From CAVPDG01 sp963702535 (lineage in GTDB: Bacteria; Chloroflexota; Anaerolineae; Anaerolineales; UBA4823): a stretch of DNA of 64,000 nt. The notes beneath the pieces are model-generated. The model saw only the letters and a list, made by a program, of their open reading frames with translations, ran no database searches and was not told the origin of the DNA. Below are positions 45,106-52,607 of the stretch, one piece after another. The translations under genes were made by a program, and so were the position numbers. The number at the start of each line of letters is the position of its first letter. Position 1 is the first letter of the stretch. The stretch spans positions 310,001-374,000 of the forward strand of contig CAVPDG010000007.1 in assembly GCA_963702535.1 (NCBI GenBank), in the 5' to 3' direction.

Positions 45106-46413
45106 ATGAAAGCGATCATTCTGAACGGATCCCATGATAACGACCTCACCGGTGAGCGTATGCAAGCGGCGCTGATAGCTCAGCTTGAGGAGCGGGGCTG
45201 GAATTACGAGCATATCCTGCTGCGTCGCAGGAATATCGGAAACTGTGCCGGTGATTTTTATTGCTGGGTGCGGAACCCTGGCGTCTGCAACGTGAACGAC
45301 GACAATCGCGCCATCGCCGCCGCCATCGCCAGCAGCGACCTGATGATTTACCTGACACCGATCACGTTCGGAGGCTACTCCTCAGAGCTCAAGCGCATGG
45401 TCGACCACCAGATCCAGAACATCTTGCCATTCTTCTCTACAGTAAATGGTGAAACCCATCACCAAAGGCGTTACGAGCGATACGCGGATTTCCTGGCTAT
45501 CGGCTGGCTCGAAGAAGCTGACCCGCGCTCCGAGGCGATTTTTCGCGGGCTTGTCCAGCGCAACGCGATCAATTTTTTCGCCGAAAATGCCGTTTCCGGG
45601 ATAGCAACCTCCGGCCAGACGGACGAGGAACTGTTGAGCGAGGCAGGTGAGTGGCTGGATAGCATAGCTACCGGAAGGGCAGCTCTTGCGGCTGAGGCTT
45701 TGGATTTCGACCTGCAATCCAACGAAAGTTGCCCGCCGCCGCGGAAGGCGCTCTTGCTCGCCGGAAGCCCGCGTACCCGAAAGAGCACGTCCTTTGCTAT
45801 CGGGGATTACCTGATGGAGCAACTCGCTGCGCGTGGCGTAGAAACCCAGACGATCCAGATTTACACCTCCCTCAACAACGAAAGCCGAATGCAAGATCTT
45901 CTGGCAAAGCTAGATGCTGCCGACCTGGTTGTGCTGGCTTTTCCGCTGTATGTGGATAGCCTGCCAGCACCGGTGATTAAGTTGCTCGAACGCATTGCCC
46001 TGCACCGCTCTGAGCGTCCCCTACAAACGCGTTTTGCTGCGCTTGCCAACTGCGGCTTTCCTGAAGCCAGGCATAATGCCACCGCCCTGGCTATCTGCTC
46101 GCAGTTTGCCCGGCAAAGCGGCATGACTTGGGCCGGCGGGCTGGCTCTTGGCGCCGGGCAAGGATTGATCCACGGCGTCCCGCTCAACGAGCTGGATGGG
46201 CGCGCCAATCCTCTGAAGAGCGCTTTGAACCTGGCGGCTGAGGCGCTGGCGCAGGGAACTCCCCTGCCAGCCAACCTGCAGGAGCTGCTGGCGAAACCAT
46301 TCATCCCTGCCTGGCTCTACCGCTCCATGGGCTCCTTCGGCTGGAAAGGGCAAGCCAGGAAGTGGGGTGTAAAAAAATCACTCCGGCGCAAGGCATACCA
46401 AACCAACGATTAG
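45106..46413 (+). CDS. Two-domain flavodoxin-like NADPH-dependent FMN reductase
   Basis: Intact, 435 residues with two consecutive flavodoxin-like domains. Domain 1: MKAIILNGSHDNDLTGERMQ, NCAGDFYCWVRNPGVCNVND, SSDLMIYLTPITFGGYSSEL, KRMVDHQIQNILPFF. Domain 2 starts near residue 210: RKALLLAGSPRTRKSTSFAI, LDAADLVVLAFPLYVDSLPA, KLLERIALHRSERPLQTRFA. Both have the LNGSx and LAGSPR phosphate loops that bind FMN phosphate. Fused tandem NADPH-FMN reductase domains are uncommon. Domain 1 includes a CAGDFYCW pair of cysteines like those of the iron-sulfur flavoprotein group. It may reduce quinones, azo or nitro compounds. It starts nine bases after the TetR stop. Confidence 0.85.
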   Translation: MKAIILNGSHDNDLTGERMQAALIAQLEERGWNYEHILLRRRNIGNCAGDFYCWVRNPGVCNVNDDNRAIAAAIASSDLMIYLTPITFGGYSSELKRMVDHQIQNILPFFSTVNGETHHQRRYERYADFLAIGWLEEADPRSEAIFRGLVQRNAINFFAENAVSGIATSGQTDEELLSEAGEWLDSIATGRAALAAEALDFDLQSNESCPPPRKALLLAGSPRTRKSTSFAIGDYLMEQLAARGVETQTIQIYTSLNNESRMQDLLAKLDAADLVVLAFPLYVDSLPAPVIKLLERIALHRSERPLQTRFAALANCGFPEARHNATALAICSQFARQSGMTWAGGLALGAGQGLIHGVPLNELDGRANPLKSALNLAAEALAQGTPLPANLQELLAKPFIPAWLYRSMGSFGWKGQARKWGVKKSLRRKAYQTND

Positions 46414-46464
46414 GGCTGATGTGCTCATTTATGGGTAAACTTAGTTTATAGAAGGGAGAAAAAC

Positions 46465-46911
46465 ATGTACACCGTATCGATCACCCGCTTGCGTGTGCGC
46501 AACATATTCTATCTGCCGCTGTTCATACGGCATGCCATGCGCACCATGCGCCAGGCACAAAACGCTGAAGGTGTAGTAGTTGTGGAGACGCGGTTTGAAT
46601 TTAACAATGTCGTCTGGACCAAGACCGTCTGGCAGGAGGAGGGGAGGATGAAACAATACCGCGGGTCGGGTGCACACCAAATTGCCATGCGTCTGCTATC
46701 CGAGATTTGTAGCGAAGCCTCCGTGGTGCGCTGGAGTCAGGAAACGGCTGATTTACCGAGCTGGGAGGAAGCGCACGTACATATGTTGAAAGATGGTAGA
46801 TTATCGAAAGTGAAGCATCCCTCTCCGCTGCAACACTCCGGGCGCACGGCGACGGAAGTGATGAGGCGAGGGTTTGCGCCGCCTATGCCGCCGCAAGGCT
46901 TGGGGGATTGA
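46465..46911 (+). CDS. DUF3291/monooxygenase-like dimeric alpha-beta-barrel protein
   Basis: Intact, 148 residues: MYTVSITRLRVRNIFYLPLF, IRHAMRTMRQAQNAEGVVVV, ETRFEFNNVVWTKTVWQEEG and YRGSGAHQIAMRLLSEICSE. The start MYTVSIxRLRVR... and HAxRxxRQAxxAxG are typical of small proteins of the DUF3291 / antibiotic-biosynthesis-monooxygenase fold. Such proteins often accompany flavin reductases. A likely role is handling of a small aromatic substrate, but without proof. The 3' region (GRTATEVMRRGFAPPMPPQG) is probably a flexible tail. Third and last gene of the TetR-controlled unit. Confidence 0.65.
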   Translation: MYTVSITRLRVRNIFYLPLFIRHAMRTMRQAQNAEGVVVVETRFEFNNVVWTKTVWQEEGRMKQYRGSGAHQIAMRLLSEICSEASVVRWSQETADLPSWEEAHVHMLKDGRLSKVKHPSPLQHSGRTATEVMRRGFAPPMPPQGLGD

Positions 46912-47050
46912 CACCCCGATAGCATTGGCAGAAAGGTAAAGACCTATGCACGGACAATCGGTAACCTGTCGACAAACCTCAAGGTACTTGGCCAGAAGAC
47001 GATTGGTTTTATTTAACAATGGAATGGTGGGTTATAACAACGAAACACAA

Positions 47051-47083
47051 TCCGGCGCCGGGTGAAATATCACCGGCGCCGGA
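47051..47083 (+). terminator. Hairpin terminator after the TetR operon
   Basis: TCCGGCGCCGGGTGA (47051-47065) pairs with TCACCGGCGCCGGA (47070-47083) with one bulged G and a short loop. It lies 140 bases after the end of the operon and just before the convergent DUF4397 gene, so it may serve both. Its U-run is poor (ACTTGTAG), so it may not be fully efficient. Confidence 0.6.
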
Positions 47084-47119
47084 CTTGTAGCTTGTGGAGG
47101 AGAGGAGAAGATTACAATC

Positions 47120-47527
47120 TTACTTAGCGATGACTTTCAGGATGGGGGTCTTGCCACCGGAGAGCTGGGCACGGATGAGCAGGTCTGCGCCATCGGAGAT
47201 CATGACCGGACCAAGGGTCATGCTGGGCACGAGGGTACCGAGTTCCTGGGAGAAGACTTCGATGGTGTACTCACCGGCGGGCAGCGGAGCGGCGAAGCGC
47301 TCACCGAAGGTGAAATCGTTGATGTAGGCGAGCACAGCGCCGTCTTTGTAGACGGTGATGTTGACCGGCAGGTCCTTGGACAAGCCCAGCGAGCGACCAT
47401 TGATGCCATGTACGACATTGACGTTCCAGGTGCCATCGGCTGCCTTGGCGGGAGCGGCTGTGAAAGCCAGGGCGAAGAGCATGACGGCGGCGAGCATTGC
47501 GAAGATCCAGTTACGACGGGTGTTCAT
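47120..47527 (-). CDS. Exported DUF4397-like protein, likely CarH-regulated
   Basis: Intact, 135 residues. ATG at 47527 is preferred because AAGGAG stands eight bases before it; MNTRRNWIFAMLAAVMLFAL then AFTAAPAKAADG is a signal peptide cleaved after AKA. The mature part (VNVVHGINGRSLGLSKDLPV, NITVYKDGAVLAYINDFTFG, ERFAAPLPAGEYTIEVFSQE, LVPSMTLGPVMISDGADLLI) has the DUF4397 form: a VVHG start, an APLPAGxYxIxV core and a final hydrophobic strand. Its promoter (47605-47632) shares three tandem 11-bp repeats and 18 identical bases with the CarH region at 62.7 kb, so it is probably regulated by light and cobalamin. The role is unknown. Confidence 0.8.
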   Translation of the reverse strand: MNTRRNWIFAMLAAVMLFALAFTAAPAKAADGTWNVNVVHGINGRSLGLSKDLPVNITVYKDGAVLAYINDFTFGERFAAPLPAGEYTIEVFSQELGTLVPSMTLGPVMISDGADLLIRAQLSGGKTPILKVIAK

Positions 47528-47604
47528 GTGAGTTCTCCTTTTTGGTATTACCTGTAATTTTGGTTTCTGCTGGCTGACTGCCTTGCAGTGTTTATCTAGG
47601 ATGT

Positions 47605-47647
47605 ATTTTACCTGTTGTACAGTATTTGTCAAGGTATTGTAGATTAA
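47605..47647 (-). promoter_or_regulatory. Promoter with three tandem 11-bp CarH-type repeats
   Basis: On the minus strand TTGACA (47632-47627), 16 bases, TAAAAT (47610-47605). On the plus strand three adjacent 11-mers overlap it: TTGTACAGTAT (47615-47625), TTGTCAAGGTA (47626-47636) and TTGTAGATTAA (47637-47647), consensus TTGTnnAnnTA. The middle one contains the -35 box. The unit ATGTCAAGATA at 62730-62740 is nearly identical to the middle one. Tandem 11-bp repeats overlapping the -35 box are the known operator layout of the B12-dependent photoreceptor CarH. Confidence 0.75.
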
Positions 47648-47733
47648 TAGTTGATGAATATTAGACATATAGTGGGCGTCCGGGCGGGAATTTTCTTCTT
47701 GACCAATCGAGCGTTATCCTTTAAACTGAATCT

Positions 47734-49233
47734 ATGTGGACTTTATCTTTGCGATCGATCGGCGGGGAGCCACAAGAGATCGAGATCAGGAAAGCGAAGA
47801 CAACCATCGGGCGCAGGACTGATAACGACATCGTTATCTCCGATTCGTCTGCGTCGCGCTACCATGCCGAGATCCTGCTGGAGGACGGGGCGCTGCTGCT
47901 GCGCGACCTGCTGAGCACGAACGGCACCTTTGTGAACCGGGTGCGCATCGATGAAGGCTGCCGGCTGGCGCATAATGACGTGATCCGTATCGGCGAGTGC
48001 ACGCTGAGCGTGCACCTGCAGGACACGGACGAGCAGCTCATGCTGGCGCCTTCGGGGACGCACGTGCTGACGCGCGACGTGGTGCTTGAGTCGATCGACC
48101 AGCACGCCGTGCTGATGTACGAAGCCGCGCGCAAGCTGAACACGGTGATGGACATCGACAGCGCCCTGGTGGAGGTCTCGGCGATGATGAAGCGGGCGCT
48201 GGGTGCGGACCGCTGCGAAGTGATCCTGAGCGAGAAGTTCGACCTGCTGCATGACCTGGGTTTTCCCACCTCCATCGCCCGCAGCGCCATCGAGATGAAG
48301 GCGGCGATGATCATCCCTGACCTGGACAAGGAGCTGGGCTCATACGGGGTGAGCGCGGCGTTATTTCACATCCGCTCGGTGCTGTGCGTGCCCATCCTGA
48401 GCGGGGAGCAGGTAAGTGGCTTGATCTACCTGTACAAGATCGATCCGGTAGAGAGACCCTTCACCGAGGGCGACCTGCAGTTTGCCGTTGCCATCAGCCA
48501 CCAGGCTGCCCTGACCATCCAACGCATGCGCCTGATGGCGCAGGTCAGCGAGGAGAAGCGGGTGCGGCAGCTCCTGGAGCGGTTCGTCTCGCCGGCCGAG
48601 GCGGAATTCATCTTCCACAACCACATGGGCGATGGACTGCCCGGTCTATCTGAGCAACGGGTGAGCGTGCTCTTTGCGGACATCGCCGATTCTACCGGGC
48701 TGGCGGAGCGGCTGGAACCCCAGCGCTTCGGGGAAATCCTGAGCCGCTATTATGAGGAGATGAGCGAGATCATCTTCGCCCACGCGGGTGTCGTGGATAA
48801 GTACCTGGGGGATGGCATCATGGCGGTGTTTGGCATGACTGGCGAGAAAGAGGGACACGAAGAGCGGGCTGTGCGCTGTGGCTTGAAGATCCTGGAGCAT
48901 ATCGAGAAGATGAACGCCGAGATGAGCGAAGAGCTGTTCATCGGCGTGGGAGTGAACACGGGTCCGGTGGTGGCGGGTTACGTGGGCACGCGGCAGCGGG
49001 TGGAGCTGACCGTACTGGGGGATACGGTCAACGTGGCGGCAGGGTTGCAGAGCAAGGCGCGACCCAACCGGCTGTGGATCGGTCCGGCGACGATGGCGGG
49101 GATTGTAGGCCTATTTGAGACGCAGCGGGTGGGATCGATCCGGGTGAAGGGCAGGGAAGTGACAATCCAGGCGCATGAGGTCATGCGTCATGCGAGTGGG
49201 AGCGGGATGCTGCCGCCGATGGCGCCGGAGTGA
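47734..49233 (+). CDS. FHA-GAF-class III adenylate/guanylate cyclase-like protein
   Basis: Intact, 499 residues, with three domains in order. FHA (1-100): KTTIGRRTDNDIVISDSSAS, RYHAEILLEDGALLLRDLLS, TNGTFVN, with the phosphothreonine-binding GR, S and N residues in place. GAF (about 120-270): RKLNTVMDIDSALVEVSAMM, IRSVLCVPILSGEQVSGLIY. Class III cyclase (300-480): VSVLFADIADSTGLAERLEP with the metal Asp, VVDKYLGDGIMAVFGM, VLGDTVNVAAGLQSKARPNR. The usual Asn-x-x-x-Arg transition-state pair (NxAAR) reads NVAAG here, so the catalytic Arg is missing and activity is doubtful. It may be a signal receiver that binds rather than makes cyclic nucleotides. The last 53 bases overlap the antisense neighbour. 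Confidence 0.85.
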   Translation: MWTLSLRSIGGEPQEIEIRKAKTTIGRRTDNDIVISDSSASRYHAEILLEDGALLLRDLLSTNGTFVNRVRIDEGCRLAHNDVIRIGECTLSVHLQDTDEQLMLAPSGTHVLTRDVVLESIDQHAVLMYEAARKLNTVMDIDSALVEVSAMMKRALGADRCEVILSEKFDLLHDLGFPTSIARSAIEMKAAMIIPDLDKELGSYGVSAALFHIRSVLCVPILSGEQVSGLIYLYKIDPVERPFTEGDLQFAVAISHQAALTIQRMRLMAQVSEEKRVRQLLERFVSPAEAEFIFHNHMGDGLPGLSEQRVSVLFADIADSTGLAERLEPQRFGEILSRYYEEMSEIIFAHAGVVDKYLGDGIMAVFGMTGEKEGHEERAVRCGLKILEHIEKMNAEMSEELFIGVGVNTGPVVAGYVGTRQRVELTVLGDTVNVAAGLQSKARPNRLWIGPATMAGIVGLFETQRVGSIRVKGREVTIQAHEVMRHASGSGMLPPMAPE

Positions 49234-50305
49234 CGAAGCGCCGGTTGTAGGAATTGAGACCCAGGAAGAGGATGAACTGAATAGTCGCCAGCAGGATGGT
49301 CGAGAACTGGTCGAAGTAGAAGACGACCAGGTTGATCATGGTCAGGTAGAGCAACAGCACCAGGTTGCCCAGGAAGACAGCCGCGCGCTCTTTGCCCAGA
49401 AGCAGCAAGACCGCTGAGGCGAGCAGCAGCAGGCTGGCGATCAGCTCGCTGATCAGCCGCCCAATGAGCCAGAATACCGCCGTGAGGCTGCGGGCATCGC
49501 CGGCGGTTACAAGGCTTTCGACGACCTGGCTGAAGGAGAAGGCATAGCTGCCGCTGGCGATAGCGCGCGCCAGGTTGGAGAGGGCGACCAAGCCGAGGGC
49601 GACCAGCCCGCCGACCAGCAGGGCTTTGAGGCGCCGGGGGGAGAGGTGGCGCTCTTCGAAGCGGCGCCAGGTGGAAATGCCCCGCTCCCAGGCGGAGGGA
49701 TTTTCCGGCAGGCGCTCCAGCGTGGGCAGGTACTCGAGCAAGATCTGGGAAAAGCGCTGCAGCTCAGGCTGCGTCTCTTGAGCGGAGATGAAGCGCAGGC
49801 GCTCCTCCAGACGCTGGTATTCGCCCTCATCCAGGTCGCTCTCAATGACTTCCTCGAGGGCATCCAGCACGGCAAACAGCTCGGAGCGGGGATCTTTGAG
49901 GCGGTGCTGCTTGAAGTGCAGGTAGAGGATGACGACCAGCAGGAAGAAGGCGTAGATGATGGGGGCTGCCAGAGGGTAGAAATAATCGTTGCTGGCAGTG
50001 ATGAACTTGCCCAACTCGTCGATGAAGAGCCCCACGCCCACGCCACACAGCATGGCGCTTGCCAGGTACACCCACCGATTGGCAAAGATGAGCGGGAGCA
50101 AGGCGGCGATGAAGAGCGCCAGACCCCCCCACAAGACGTGGGCGATGTGAAAGCCCTCCCCGCCCAACCTGGGATAGCCGGTGAGGTCCAGGAAGAGGCG
50201 GGTGAGGGCGACCGAAGCGGCAAAGCTGAGCAAGGTGACGAGCAGGTAGCGCTCGGCGCCGAGCCGCCGGATGGGCTTGCGGGGGGTGCTGCGCGCAGGG
50301 GGCAT
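49181..50305 (-). CDS. Multi-pass membrane protein, translationally coupled to selenoprotein gene
   Basis: Intact, 374 residues. The N-terminus MPPARSTPRKPIRRLGAERY leads into helices YLLVTLLSFAASVALTRLFL, IAHVLWGGLALFIAALLPLI, WVYLASAMLCGVGVGLFIDE, FYPLAAPIIYAFFLLVVILY, then a soluble middle (EEVIESDLDEGEYQRLEERL) and three more helices including LIASLLLLASAVLLLLGKER and LTMINLVVFYFDQFSTILLA. Similar proteins in Chloroflexota have no assigned role. The start codon overlaps the stop of the peroxiredoxin-like gene by one base (TGATG), so translation is coupled. The 3' end overlaps the cyclase gene on the other strand by 53 bases. Confidence 0.75.
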   Translation of the reverse strand: MPPARSTPRKPIRRLGAERYLLVTLLSFAASVALTRLFLDLTGYPRLGGEGFHIAHVLWGGLALFIAALLPLIFANRWVYLASAMLCGVGVGLFIDELGKFITASNDYFYPLAAPIIYAFFLLVVILYLHFKQHRLKDPRSELFAVLDALEEVIESDLDEGEYQRLEERLRFISAQETQPELQRFSQILLEYLPTLERLPENPSAWERGISTWRRFEERHLSPRRLKALLVGGLVALGLVALSNLARAIASGSYAFSFSQVVESLVTAGDARSLTAVFWLIGRLISELIASLLLLASAVLLLLGKERAAVFLGNLVLLLYLTMINLVVFYFDQFSTILLATIQFILFLGLNSYNRRFVTPAPSAAASRSHSHDA

Positions 50306-50808
50306 CAGCCTCCCAGGGCGACGCCGAGCAGCGCTTCGGGCTGCTGGTTGATCTCGTCGATCAGCGCCAGCAGCTCCTGGTTTTCGGGGATGTCCGACAT
50401 GGCGTGACCGTAGTGGGCGTAGCGCGCCACGCCCTGGCGGTCGACGATGACCTGGGCGGGCATGCGCCCCAGCTTGAAGAGATTGACCTCCTGCCCGAAT
50501 TGCTTGAGTACGTCATGGGAGGGATCGGGCAGACCGGTGAAGGGCAGATCGTTTTTCTGCCAGTAGCTGCGGAAAGCCGATGCACCTTCGGGACCGACGA
50601 CGAGCACTTCGGTATCCCGGGCGATGAATTGTTCATAGTCCTGGCGCAACTGCGCCATATGCGCCTGGCAGAAAGGTCAGGTGAAGCCGCGGTTGAAGAC
50701 GAGCAAGACGTTCTTCTTGCCGCGGAAGGCGGAGAGGCTAACCGGCTCGCCGGTGAAGGATTTCAGGGTGAAATCCGGGGCAGGTTGGTTGATGGAAACT
50801 TTTGGCAT
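50305..50808 (-). CDS. Peroxiredoxin-like selenoprotein (UGA as Sec at codon 44)
   Basis: From ATG at 50808 (GAGGA upstream) the frame is MPKVSINQPAPDFTLKSFTG, EPVSLSAFRGKKNVLLVFNR, GFT, then TGA at 50679-50677, then PFCQAHMAQLRQDYEQFIAR, DTEVLVVGPEGASAF, LPDPSHDVLKQFGQEVNLFK, LGRMPAQVIVDRQGVARYAH and a normal stop at 50305. That is 167 codons with no frameshift. The TGA sits exactly where AhpC/TSA-type proteins have the catalytic Cys (RGFTCPFCQ); the second Cys of the CxxC motif is kept. Prx-like proteins with UxxC are known selenoproteins. A hairpin with an AGUU loop begins 19 bases after the UGA. The role is thiol-dependent peroxide or disulfide reduction in the cytoplasm. Without selenium insertion the product would stop at 43 residues. 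Confidence 0.85.
50642..50657 (-). promoter_or_regulatory. Candidate bacterial SECIS hairpin
   Basis: In the mRNA, UGGCGC-AGUU-GCGCCA (50657-50642) is a six-pair stem with loop AGUU. It starts 19 bases after the UGA, and the loop lies about 25 bases after it. Bacterial SECIS elements lie inside the reading frame directly after UGA, with the apical loop 16-37 bases away and a G among its first two bases, often GU. This hairpin meets those points. It is within the conserved HMAQLRQ coding stretch. Confidence 0.75.
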
Positions 50809-50865
50809 TTCGTGATCCTCTTAATGGATATGTACCTGATATGCAAGTCTGCGATGTTTCAGGGT

Positions 50866-51732
50866 TTATTCTGAAGGATATGGCGGGATGGTCGTAACCG
50901 CCAGCTTGATCTCTGTTTGTGGCTTTCCGGTGAGCCTGTCCGTTAGCAGGCGCAGAAAGCCACGCAGGATGGCGCCGGTGGTCATTTGCTTGATCTCCAG
51001 ACCGGTCTTGCCATCGGTTGCAGATGAGGCGAGCCATAAGGCTTTTTGGGCGGGGATTGCGGGCGATTGAGAGAAAATCCGGCGCACGGTGATAAAGGGC
51101 TGCAATCGATCTTCATAGCTTTGGATGGCGGTTACATTCTGCACAAGACCGGTCTCCATCAGCCCGGGATTGAAAGCGTAGATCCCGATGCCGGTATCCT
51201 TATACTCGCCGGCTAAAGCCTGTGTGAAGCTCCTGACCCAGGCTTTGCTCGAGGTGTATGCCGCCTGCATCGGGCGCGGCTTGCTGGCGCCTTCGCCGAG
51301 CACGTTGATCAGCTTGCCCTGCCTGGATTGCAGGAAATATCTGAGGGCAACCCAGGAGCCATAGTAAACGCCCAGGATATTGGTATACAAGACATCTTCA
51401 AAGGCATCCGGGGGGATCGCCGCGACGGGTCCATACGGAGCGGACAGGGCAGCATTGTTGACCCAGAGATCCAGCCTGCCGAAGGTCGCGACGGCGAACG
51501 CAGCCAGGCGCTCAACTTCCTGGCGGTTGGCGACGTTGCAAGGTATGCCGGAAACACTAAATCCCGCCTCTGCAAGCAGGGTTTGCGCTTGCGATGTCGA
51601 CTTAGCGGAGCGCGAAGTGACGACGACATGCGCGCCTGCGGCGGCATAGGCGCGGGCGATCTCCAGACCGAGTCCGCGAGTGCTGCCGGTGATGACTGCG
51701 ACCTTATCTTGGAGGATGGCAGAAGTGGTCAT
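50866..51732 (-). CDS. Short-chain dehydrogenase/reductase
   Basis: Intact, 288 residues from MTTSAILQDKVAVITGSTRG (start at 51732 preferred over an upstream in-frame ATG because the SDR fold begins here). The cofactor motif is GSTRGLGLEIARAYAAAGAH, the NNAAL motif is in RLDLWVNNAALSAPYGPVAA, and the catalytic Ser/Tyr/Lys are found in INVLGEGASKPRPMQAAYTSSKAWVR (YxxxK present; the expected Ser is replaced by Gly-Glu-Gly-Ala context, so the Ser assignment is uncertain). Arg after Thr-Ser-Arg-Ser (VVTSRSAKS) favours NADP. The substrate is unknown. It follows the hydrolase gene by 13 bases and is probably in one operon with it. Confidence 0.85.
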   Translation of the reverse strand: MTTSAILQDKVAVITGSTRGLGLEIARAYAAAGAHVVVTSRSAKSTSQAQTLLAEAGFSVSGIPCNVANRQEVERLAAFAVATFGRLDLWVNNAALSAPYGPVAAIPPDAFEDVLYTNILGVYYGSWVALRYFLQSRQGKLINVLGEGASKPRPMQAAYTSSKAWVRSFTQALAGEYKDTGIGIYAFNPGLMETGLVQNVTAIQSYEDRLQPFITVRRIFSQSPAIPAQKALWLASSATDGKTGLEIKQMTTGAILRGFLRLLTDRLTGKPQTEIKLAVTTIPPYPSE

Positions 51733-51745
51733 ATCCTGGCTAGGC

Positions 51746-52489
51746 TCACGGGATTTGGATGCGTTCGAGGAGAGCCACGGTAGCATCTACCGCCTGGGCT
51801 TGCTGCTCCTCTCGTGAGATGGTGGCGGGAGCGTCGCCGGGCTGGGGACCGTAATAGCCAAACTGGGCGTGATTGCCGCCCTCGATGGGCACCCAGACGG
51901 TATCCGGCGGCAGCAGGGCTTGTGAGTAGGCGATCTTCTCGGGGTCAGCCACTGAATCGAGGGTGCCATAGATGGAGGACACCGCCAGGTCTGCGGTGGA
52001 GAGGTCGTTGTTGGCGGCGGGGTAGGACGCCCACAGCGCCATGCCTTGCAGCGCCCCGGGGTTATCGTAAGCGAACTTGGCGCCCATAGCGCCGCCCAGG
52101 GAGTGCCCGGCGATCGCCCAACGCTCGATCTCAGGGTAGGCGGCGATGACATCCGCCGCGGCGCCGGGGTTGAAGACCGCCAGGTTGAGCGGCATGGGGA
52201 CGAGCACCGTCTTGTAGCCCTGGCGGGCGATGTCGCGCGCCAGCGGGGCATAGGAGCGCGGATCGACCCGCCCGCCGGGATAGATGATCAAGCCCACCTC
52301 GGGGGTCGAGTCTACGGGAGTGTAGACGTACCAGCGATCCTGCTCGAAGGTCACGCTGCTATCGGACTGCATGGCAGCCAGGGCTTCGGGCATGGGACCC
52401 AGGGGCGTTTGCGCCCAGATGACGAAGCCCAGGATGAAAATGGCGGGGATGAGCAAGAGAACCCACCAGAATTTCAGGATTTTGCGCAT
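51746..52489 (-). CDS. Membrane-anchored alpha/beta hydrolase
   Basis: Intact, 247 residues. MRKILKFWWVLLLIPAIFIL then GFVIWAQTPLGP is an uncleaved membrane anchor. The hydrolase fold follows: GLIIYPGGRVDPRSYAPLAR, nucleophile elbow EIERWAIAGHSLGGAMGAKF (GHSLGG, Ser near 130), acid loop SSIYGTLDSVADPEKI, and His in VPIEGGNHAQFGYYGPQP. It matches the PF12695-type (alpha/beta hydrolase, YqiA/dienelactone-like) enzymes. The active site faces outside the membrane if the anchor is N-in. The substrate is unknown. It is followed by the SDR gene with a short gap. Confidence 0.85.
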   Translation of the reverse strand: MRKILKFWWVLLLIPAIFILGFVIWAQTPLGPMPEALAAMQSDSSVTFEQDRWYVYTPVDSTPEVGLIIYPGGRVDPRSYAPLARDIARQGYKTVLVPMPLNLAVFNPGAAADVIAAYPEIERWAIAGHSLGGAMGAKFAYDNPGALQGMALWASYPAANNDLSTADLAVSSIYGTLDSVADPEKIAYSQALLPPDTVWVPIEGGNHAQFGYYGPQPGDAPATISREEQQAQAVDATVALLERIQIP

Positions 52490-52607
52490 AGCGTTATGTT
52501 TTCTCCTTAAGAAATAAATCCACAGATTTCTCCCTCAAGCACAGTCGGGACTCTGACAGATTTCGCAGATGATCCCTTCGCAGGGAATAGAACTACAGAT
52601 GGATCGA

